DNA of 64,000 nt from positions 1 to 64,000 of the forward strand of contig CAZTAO010000022.1 of the NCBI GenBank assembly GCA_964611645.1. Reading direction: 5' to 3'. Made by a program: the position numbers and the translations under genes. The stretch's first letter is position 1; each line of letters begins with the position of its first letter. The stretch comes from CAZTAO01 sp964611645 (GTDB lineage: Bacteria > Armatimonadota > UBA5829). Below are positions 58,871-64,000 of this stretch, piece after piece. Under the pieces are notes generated by a model, which saw only the letters and a program-made list of their open reading frames with translations, was not told where the DNA came from and did no database searches.

Positions 58871-58915
58871 ATCGCGAAGGACGCGAAGAAGCACGGTTTC
58901 GCGCCCTTCGCGATT
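58870..58915. terminator. Bidirectional hairpin between convergent genes
   Basis: AATCGCGAAGG (58870-58880) and CCTTCGCGATT (58905-58915) form an 11-bp perfect stem around an inner GCGAAGAAGC...TTTCGCGC segment, between the Memo-like and SDR stops. Confidence 0.6.
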
Positions 58916-58922
58916 CAGAGAC

Positions 58923-59708
58923 CTAATTCATTTCCTGCCCGCCCGTGACATTTAGCGCCTGGCCGGTCATGTAGCTGGCTTCGTCGCTGGCTAGAAATGC
59001 TACCACGTTGGTAACGTCGTCATACTCGCAGGCTCGGCCAAGCGGGACCTGGGAGAGGTACTTCTCTTTGACCTGGTCGATGGTCAGGCCCTGGGTCTTG
59101 CTGTATTGGTCGAACAGGCTGTCTTTCCAGAGCGTGCCTTCCAGGAGGTTGCCCGGGCAGACTGCGTTGACCCTGATCTTCTGTGGCGCAAGCTCAAGGG
59201 CTAGGGACTGGGTAAGGCCGATTCCGCCAAACTTGCTCGCGGCGTAGGCCGAGTTCTTGGCGCTGCCCTTCTTGCCGGACTTGGAGTTGATCTGGATGAT
59301 CACCCCGGACTGCTGCTTGGTCATAACTCGCGCGGCGTGCTTGGCACAGACCATGTAGCCGACCAGGTTGACTTCGATCACCTTGCGCCAGTCGCTGACG
59401 CTGAACTCATCGATTGGCATGGCTTTGAGTATACCGGCGTTGGAGATGAGCACATCCAACCTGCCGAATGTCTTGACCACGAGTTCCATCGCGCCTTCGA
59501 CCTGCTCTTCATCGCATACGTTCATCCCGATACCTATTGTGCCGACTCCGAACTCCTCGGCAATCGCCCCAGCGGTCTTCTGAGCGCCTTCGTAGTTCAC
59601 ATCGGTGACCACGACCCTCGCGCCCTCGGCAGCGAACTTCCGGCAGATAGCCTCGCCCAACCCCTGCGCTCCACCAGTAACCAAAACCACTTTGTCTTTG
59701 AATCTCAT
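58923..59708 (-). CDS. SDR dehydrogenase, sorbitol-6-phosphate dehydrogenase-like
   Basis: 261 aa from ATG 59708 (GGAG 9 bp upstream); a TTG at 59723 is less likely. Cofactor motif VLVTGGAQGLGEAI, catalytic Ser/Tyr/Lys in INSKSGKKGSAKNSAYAASK. The segment FDQYSKTQGLTIDQVKEKYL and the end VTGGQEMN are close to SrlD. I infer oxidation of a sugar or sugar phosphate. It is clustered with the long MDR dehydrogenase and a class II aldolase on the same strand. Confidence 0.88.
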   Translation of the reverse strand: MRFKDKVVLVTGGAQGLGEAICRKFAAEGARVVVTDVNYEGAQKTAGAIAEEFGVGTIGIGMNVCDEEQVEGAMELVVKTFGRLDVLISNAGILKAMPIDEFSVSDWRKVIEVNLVGYMVCAKHAARVMTKQQSGVIIQINSKSGKKGSAKNSAYAASKFGGIGLTQSLALELAPQKIRVNAVCPGNLLEGTLWKDSLFDQYSKTQGLTIDQVKEKYLSQVPLGRACEYDDVTNVVAFLASDEASYMTGQALNVTGGQEMN

Positions 59709-59734
59709 CGTATCAATCTCCAACTAACCTATTC

Positions 59735-59778
59735 CCCCTCCCGCCAGGAGGGGGTTAGGGGGCGGTTCTCCTAACCTA
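59735..59778. repeat. CCCCCTCCCGCCAGGAGGGGG element
   Basis: CCCCTCCCGCCAGGAGGGG palindrome with a trailing GGGGCGGTTCTCCTAACC; it lies in the gap between SDR and the long dehydrogenase. Confidence 0.5.
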
Positions 59779-59810
59779 TCAATCTAGCACAATCCGGGGT
59801 TCAAAGAACC

Positions 59811-59843
59811 TCACCCCAGCCCTCTCCCAGCGGGGAGAGGGAG
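59811..59843. repeat. CCTCACCCCAGCCCTCTCC-type hairpin, copy 3
   Basis: CCCTCTCCCAGC-GGGGAGAGGGAG, adjoining the long dehydrogenase stop. Sister copies are at 15481-15519 and 19635-19670. Confidence 0.55.
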
Positions 59844-59847
59844 TTAC

Positions 59848-61587
59848 TTATATCTCCAGCTTCGTCCTTAGCAACTCGTCTTCCGCTTCCTGGGTCCAGA
59901 ACTTGCCGGCTTCCAGTTTGGCTGCCACGTTGGGCAGAACCTCGTGGAGCTTCGCAAGCTCGGTGAGCGGAAGGGTGATCTGCGGGAAGATGACCGTCTT
60001 GCCCGGGAACTTCGCGGTCTTGACAGCTACCAGGCCCTCGAACATTGCATCGATTCCGCCAACCGCCGCCATCGAGTTCTTGGTGGGCAGGTCCTTGACT
60101 TCGGTGTAGTGGAGGGTATCCACCATATCCTGCGGCCTCGATCCGCTCGAACCCACGAACCGGTTACCCTTGGCGTAGGTCACGCTCAGGTCCATTGTGG
60201 CGATTGTGCCTCTCGGGACTCCGGCGAATATGTTCATCAATCCGCCCTGACCAAGATACTTCACGGAACCTGCAATGAGCGCCGCTACCGGGGCCAGAAC
60301 GATCACGTCGTCGAACCCCTTGTCGTCGGTCATCCGCGCAATCTCGGCGTCCACTGCCGGCTGTCCGACTTCCATCGGGTTCATGAACACGACTTCAACT
60401 CCACGCGCCTCGGCTTCGGCTATGACGGCATCTCTCAGATAGTTGAGCCTGTCGTTGTCTACATCGGTGCACAGCATCTTCTTGGGGCCGTTCTTGTCTC
60501 GAACGGCTCTCTGCACGTGCATCTGACCCATCGGGCCTGCCGCGCCTATAAACCACGCGGTCCCGCCGGGCTTGAGCTCGCTGTCGCGGCTGTTGACGTA
60601 GGCATCGGCGACCCGGGTGGAGGTGGTGCCGACGAAGTCGATGTAGTCGTAGTGGACTCTGCCGACATCTATCTTGATAGCTTCGCCGATTGGCTTCTCG
60701 GCGGATATCGCCATAACGCCGTTATGCGCTGTGATCCCACCCAAGGCCTCGGCAACTGCCGGGCTGGGAGTTCCGAGGACGATAATGTCGTCGAATCCCA
60801 CTCCCGCCGTGTTCTCATCGGACAGCGGCTTCACGGCCTCTGCTGCCGGCTTGCCGACCTCGGATATCTTCGCGCTCTTGCACAGGCCTGCTATTTGCGA
60901 TTTCACATCAGCGCTTACGCCCGCAAGAACCACGAACTCAGGGCATCCGCCGCCGAACAGCGCCTCGTCGAACTTGAACCCCTTGTCCTCGAACTGCACA
61001 ACCAGCATCTTGCCGCCGGACAGGGCAGTGCGGCGCGGGTGAATACGATAGCTCGCCACAACGCATGTCCACGGCTCAACCAGGGCAGCTTCCGCGTAGC
61101 CGACTTCGCTGCTGGTGGGAATGAGGTATGAACCCTCGTCGCCCGCGAGCACTTCTTCGCCGACTATCACAAACTGCTGCATCCCGCCCGGCAGAACGTA
61201 ACCGAACGCCAGGTTCTTGCCCTTGAAGTACACATCCGCCTGCACGATGAACCGGTCGCCGGGTTTGTACTTGTCTTTGCAGTCATCTCCGGCTTCGATC
61301 ACAGTCAGAGAGACCTCGTGACCGGGGATCACAGGCTCATTGACCAAATCGCGGCCAACTATACGGGCGTGGGTCGATCCCTGGGTGACCAACTTCACAT
61401 CAGAGAAGCAGATTCCGATGGTATCCACACGCAGCAGCACTTCGCCTGCCTTGGGCTTGAGCATCGGAAGATCGTCCGGCTGGCCATCCTTGCCGAAGTT
61501 CTCCACCCCAGCCTGGTAAGCCCGCCAAGCCACATTCTTAGAAGGAAGCTGGTATTCCAGTTTCCGGTATCTTTCCAGTTTGTCCAT
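59848..61587 (-). CDS. Long zinc-type MDR alcohol/polyol dehydrogenase
   Basis: 579 aa from ATG 61587 (AAGAGG 9 bp upstream), much longer than the 340-aa norm. The GroES-like domain has ICFSDVKLVTQGSTHAR, NEPVIPGHEVSLTV and ALVEPWTCVVASY. Two nucleotide-binding-like regions follow: FVVLAGVSADVKSQIAGL (about 220-330) and the classical GGTAWFIGAAGPMGQMHVQRAV (about 380-500), suggesting an extra Rossmann domain between the zinc domain and the cofactor domain. Relatives act on polyol or sorbose phosphates (inference). It lies between the SrlD-like gene and the class II aldolase. Confidence 0.78.
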   Translation of the reverse strand: MDKLERYRKLEYQLPSKNVAWRAYQAGVENFGKDGQPDDLPMLKPKAGEVLLRVDTIGICFSDVKLVTQGSTHARIVGRDLVNEPVIPGHEVSLTVIEAGDDCKDKYKPGDRFIVQADVYFKGKNLAFGYVLPGGMQQFVIVGEEVLAGDEGSYLIPTSSEVGYAEAALVEPWTCVVASYRIHPRRTALSGGKMLVVQFEDKGFKFDEALFGGGCPEFVVLAGVSADVKSQIAGLCKSAKISEVGKPAAEAVKPLSDENTAGVGFDDIIVLGTPSPAVAEALGGITAHNGVMAISAEKPIGEAIKIDVGRVHYDYIDFVGTTSTRVADAYVNSRDSELKPGGTAWFIGAAGPMGQMHVQRAVRDKNGPKKMLCTDVDNDRLNYLRDAVIAEAEARGVEVVFMNPMEVGQPAVDAEIARMTDDKGFDDVIVLAPVAALIAGSVKYLGQGGLMNIFAGVPRGTIATMDLSVTYAKGNRFVGSSGSRPQDMVDTLHYTEVKDLPTKNSMAAVGGIDAMFEGLVAVKTAKFPGKTVIFPQITLPLTELAKLHEVLPNVAAKLEAGKFWTQEAEDELLRTKLEI

Positions 61588-61633
61588 TGCAATTGCCTCT
61601 TCTGAACTATTTGGCATCGCCACAACTCATCTC

Positions 61634-61731
61634 CGCTAGCCCTGAGTAAGGAGCGAAGCGACTGTATCGAAGGGCGATTGCCGTAATGCCGTCCTTCGAT
61701 ACGCCTGCGGGCTACTCAGGACTAGCGGGAT
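61634..61731. repeat. Long palindromic repeat, family B, copy 2
   Basis: The reverse complement of this unit matches 28471-28577, with the same outer CTAGTCCTGAGTAG / ACTCAGGGCTAGCG and inner GTATCGAAGGACGG / CGCCCTTCGATAC arms. It lies between the long dehydrogenase and the aldolase. Confidence 0.75.
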
Positions 61732-61740
61732 ACATCGTTC

Positions 61741-62502
61741 CTATTTGAAATGCGCCAGCCTTTGCTCCTCATCCGGCCTGTGGCAGATTCTGTTTACATC
61801 GGTGCGCTCAAGATAGTGGATGCCGCCGAATATGCTGGCCCCTCGCAGGACTCTGGCGACCTTGCACCACATCGCGGTGATGGCTTCCACCTGGTGAGAG
61901 GTCTTGCCCAGAGCGATGATGCCGTGGTTTCTGACCAATATCACCTTGGGAGGCTCGCAATTGCGATCTACATACTCATTCAGGTTCTGTCTTATGGCTC
62001 TGCCAAGCTCGACTCCCGGGTCTGCGTATTCCAGGAACATCGGCTCCAGGCCGCAATATGCGATCTCATCCGGGAATATGCGCCCGCCCTGGATGATCTC
62101 CTTGGCGTTCACGCTGCACAGCAGGCTGTTGACCGCTGTGGCGTGGGTATGGCCGACGAAGTTCACGTCCGGCAGGCCAAGCAGGAATGCGTGGAAAGTG
62201 GTCTCGATGGAGGGGCGGAGTTTGCTGTTCGGGTCGGCGCATGCGCCGAAAAGAAGGCTCTTCACCTCATCGTCGGTCAGCGGGCCTTTGTCGAGGATCT
62301 CCTGGGCCGCCTTGAGCTTTACCTTTACAAAGGTCTCCGGCACGGCATCGCAAAGATACTTGCCGCTTGCCTTCACGTAGAAGAACTCATCGTCTATCTT
62401 GGCGGAGGTGTTGCCCTCGCCTAGTATCACATAGTCATTCTCAGGCCTGCCAAGGAATGCGGAAAGCCTGACGAGTTCGTTGAGCACGCTCTGTTCATCC
62501 AA
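61741..62502 (-). CDS. Class II aldolase (fuculose/rhamnulose-1-phosphate aldolase-like)
   Basis: 253 aa from TTG 62502, with GGAGG 8 bp upstream. The longer frame to 62721 is encoded by repeats (STPLNER, LVERSRNQQ) and is rejected. Metal and catalytic residues are Glu100 (RPSIETTFH), His118 and His120 (VGHTHAT) and His193 (VRNHGIIALG). It cleaves or epimerises a sugar phosphate using a divalent metal. With the SDR and the MDR dehydrogenase it makes a sugar-catabolic cassette. Confidence 0.88.
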   Translation of the reverse strand: MDEQSVLNELVRLSAFLGRPENDYVILGEGNTSAKIDDEFFYVKASGKYLCDAVPETFVKVKLKAAQEILDKGPLTDDEVKSLLFGACADPNSKLRPSIETTFHAFLLGLPDVNFVGHTHATAVNSLLCSVNAKEIIQGGRIFPDEIAYCGLEPMFLEYADPGVELGRAIRQNLNEYVDRNCEPPKVILVRNHGIIALGKTSHQVEAITAMWCKVARVLRGASIFGGIHYLERTDVNRICHRPDEEQRLAHFK

Positions 62503-62624
62503 GATATGGACCTCCGGGGGAGTTTTGGACCCTGGGGATTTGTTCGGCAGAATCCTGCCTATTGTACCAGAAAGGGGAGATGGAGTCCAAATTCGGCTCT
62601 GGTTTGCTGCTGGTTTCGGTTGCT

Positions 62625-62676
62625 GGTTTCGACTACGCTCAACCAGCGCCACCCGTTCATTGAGCGGAGTCGAAAT
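62625..62676. repeat. TTTCGACTACGCTCAA-type palindrome, copy 4
   Basis: GGTTTCGACTACGCTCAACC and CATTGAGCGGAGTCGAAAT form an inverted repeat upstream of the aldolase. It begins the 415-bp gap 62503-62917, which otherwise holds the next repeat and the promoter of the PmbA-like gene. Confidence 0.7.
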
Positions 62677-62732
62677 GAAGCAGTAATCTGGTCTTGGTGA
62701 GCGATATGCCGGAATCTTCATCTCTTCCCCTC

Positions 62733-62816
62733 ACCCCAGCCCCTATCGCAGCCCCGCTCCGCTAGGGTCTGCTTTCGGGCAGCGCCTTTCCCCGCGGGAC
62801 CGGGGAGAGGGGGTAT
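62733..62816. repeat. Dispersed repeat, family C, copy 2
   Basis: Starts CCTCACCCCAGCCCCTATCG, includes CTGCTTTCGGGCAGCGCC and ends GGGGAGAGGG. The reverse complement matches 11399-11477. Confidence 0.65.
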
Positions 62817-62873
62817 TTCATCCACTCTGAACACTTACGAAATGAACAGGGGACCACATGTTTGCCCCATTGT

Positions 62874-62882
62874 TGGTATAAT
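62874..62882 (+). promoter_or_regulatory. Extended -10 element of the PmbA-like gene
   Basis: TGGTATAAT with TATAAT at 62877-62882, 35 bp before the ATG. No good -35 is seen. Confidence 0.55.
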
Positions 62883-62903
62883 GCTTGAAATGGAATAACC
62901 ATA

Positions 62904-62916
62904 GGAGGCTTCCTCC
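62904..62916 (+). promoter_or_regulatory. Ribosome binding site in a hairpin
   Basis: GGAGG (62904-62908), loop CTT, CCTCC (62912-62916), one base before ATG 62918. The only SD is fully paired in a 5-bp GC-rich stem, so initiation may depend on unfolding. Confidence 0.45.
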
Positions 62917-62917
62917 G

Positions 62918-64000
62918 ATGATCGATACTGATAGATTGCTTGAGATAGCCCAGGCGGCGTGCGACGCGGCGATGGCTGCCGGGGCTGAGTTTGTGGATGT
63001 GAGCGCCAGCAGCGCGCGGGCGCTTTCGGTGGACCTCGAATCCAGCGCCATCGAGTGCTGCGAGGAGAACGCCGACGCTGGAGTCTCCGTTCGCGCCATA
63101 TACCGAGGTGGGACCGGCTGGGCGTCGGCGGACACCGTGGACGTCGACCAGGCCGCGCAGACCGGCAGGACCGCGGCTGAACTAGCCCTGCTATCCCAAC
63201 CCGACCCGGACTTCGTCTCCCTCCCCGGCCCTGCCCCACAGTATCCGGATGTTCCGGGCTTGTGGGACGACAGAGTCGCCGGGCTGGGAATTGGGAGCCT
63301 GATCAAGTACGCCATATCCAACATCGACTCGGCGCTGGCGGTCGACTCACGGATGGTAGTCAGCGGCGGGTTCCACGTGTCTGCAAGCAAGCGGGCGATT
63401 GTGAACTCGCTGGGTGTTCGGCTGGGGTCGGCCGCAACCCGCATCGGCGGCAGCATTATGGCGGTGGTGCGCAGCGGGGACGACGTCGGCAGCTTCTATG
63501 AATACGACTCCGCCAGGACTTCTGGGGATTTCGAGCCTCACGGGATCGGCGCCGAGGCTGCCAGGCAGGCGCTGAAGTATATGGGCGCGCGCAAGATAGC
63601 GGGCGGCAGGATGCCGGTGGTGCTTGGGCCTCTGGCCAGTCCATCGGTCTTCTTCGGCCTTGCAGGCAACACCGACGCCGAGAACGTGATGCGGGGAAGG
63701 TCGTTTCTGGCCGCAAAGGTCGGAGAGCGGGTAGCCTCCGCACTGGTCACCCTCACCGATGACCCCCTGATCCCGGGCGGTCTGGGTTCCCGGGCTTTCG
63801 ACTCCGAAGGCTTCCCGTGCGCGCCATTGGTGATCGTGGACAAGGGAATCCTCAAGACCTACATCTACGGCTCCTACACCTCAAACAAGGCCAAAGTCCG
63901 CAATACCGGCCACGGGACCAGGGGCAACAGCGCCTCGCTCTCCAACCTTATCTGCGATCTTGGTGAGGTGAGCAGCCAGGAGATAATCAAGTCCACGGAG
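62918..64000 (+). CDS. PmbA/TldD-family peptidase, 5' part
   Basis: 361 codons open to the window edge; the full family length is about 440-450. The N-terminal half (MIDTDRLLEIAQAACDAAMA, ESSAIECCEENADAGVSVRA) and the later GSRAFDSEGFPCAPLVIVDKG and YIYGSYTSNKAKVRNTGHGT fit the PmbA (TldE) subfamily. The HExxxH zinc site of TldD is not present, as expected for PmbA. In E. coli the pair processes microcin B17 and degrades peptides. Its TldD partner may lie beyond the window. Confidence 0.88.
   Translation, partial: MIDTDRLLEIAQAACDAAMAAGAEFVDVSASSARALSVDLESSAIECCEENADAGVSVRAIYRGGTGWASADTVDVDQAAQTGRTAAELALLSQPDPDFVSLPGPAPQYPDVPGLWDDRVAGLGIGSLIKYAISNIDSALAVDSRMVVSGGFHVSASKRAIVNSLGVRLGSAATRIGGSIMAVVRSGDDVGSFYEYDSARTSGDFEPHGIGAEAARQALKYMGARKIAGGRMPVVLGPLASPSVFFGLAGNTDAENVMRGRSFLAAKVGERVASALVTLTDDPLIPGGLGSRAFDSEGFPCAPLVIVDKGILKTYIYGSYTSNKAKVRNTGHGTRGNSASLSNLICDLGEVSSQEIIKSTE

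Noticed and set aside
61741..62721. Aldolase extended to 326 aa
   Set aside because: The extra residues are repeat-encoded (STPLNER, LVERSRN) and an RBS exists for the TTG at 62502.
1..64000. tRNA and rRNA genes
   Set aside because: No GGTTC-A-TCC T-arm with a matching acceptor stem or rRNA-like stretch was found by eye; a covariance search (tRNAscan-SE, Infernal) would be decisive.

Overview
The window is a bacterial chromosome segment of roughly 58-60% GC (estimated by eye) with dense, short operons on both strands. Gene content points to a double-membrane (diderm), free-living bacterium: apolipoprotein N-acyltransferase (lnt), several lipoproteins, HslUV, XerC, GH106-like glycosidases, many Gfo/Idh/MocA and TPR proteins, M56/BlaI regulators and a YYY-domain (DUF2298) membrane protein. 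This mix, with frequent TTG starts and many families of intergenic palindromes, suggests Armatimonadota or a neighbouring group. That placement is inference; no rRNA gene is present to test it, and I recognised no tRNA, CRISPR array or prophage.

Layout. 1-0.8 kb: the end of an IS21-family element interrupts a membrane-protein gene. 0.85-2.5 kb: secreted TPR protein. 2.8-7.1 kb: a minus-strand pterin/folate operon (STN protein, pterin dehydratase, FolM-like reductase, folB, folK, folE). 7.3-10 kb: lnt diverging from a lipoprotein, then a second lipoprotein. 10.2-13.8 kb: PLP aminotransferase, small membrane protein, an RHS relic, a 5'-truncated sialate O-acetylesterase and a VOC protein. 13.9-17.1 kb: xerC-hslV-hslU. 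17.1-17.65 kb: a GxxExxY gene bounded by inverted repeats. 17.7-24.4 kb: two oxidoreductases, a VIT/vWA protein and a phosphate transporter with its DUF47 partner. 24.5-28.3 kb: DUF2298 protein, ferritin-like protein, thioredoxin reductase. 28.7-34.8 kb: sialidase-like protein, DUF1287, YhhN, MFS transporter and a degenerate protease-TPR protein. 35.1-39.3 kb: MazEF-type toxin-antitoxin, then a BlaI repressor with an M56 peptidase fused to M23-like and secretin-like domains. 39.5-40.5 kb: two truncated genes meeting head to head. 40.6-48.1 kb: C45 hydrolase, two-subunit fumarase, NagA-like amidohydrolase, lipoprotein, GT39-like glycosyltransferase and a DNA methylase. 48.1-54.6 kb: three carbohydrate-active or related proteins. 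54.8-57.8 kb: phosphoribosyltransferase, flippase, RDD protein. 58.0-64.0 kb: Memo-like protein, a sugar cassette (SrlD-like SDR, long MDR dehydrogenase, class II aldolase) and the 5' part of a PmbA/TldD gene.

The most striking features are: (1) the BlaI + M56/M23-like/secretin fusion, which looks like an envelope sensor with an unusual domain order; (2) at least eight families of dispersed palindromes, some nested, one read in frame inside a glycosidase gene, one forming the 3' end of lnt, and one forming a bounded array of four hairpins; (3) a recurrent TG-n-TATAAT-like extended -10 element, in two cases so close to the start codon that leaderless transcripts are likely.

Starts were moved from the longest possible ORF wherever a ribosome binding site, family N-terminus or overlapping repeat argued for it; each case is explained in its entry.
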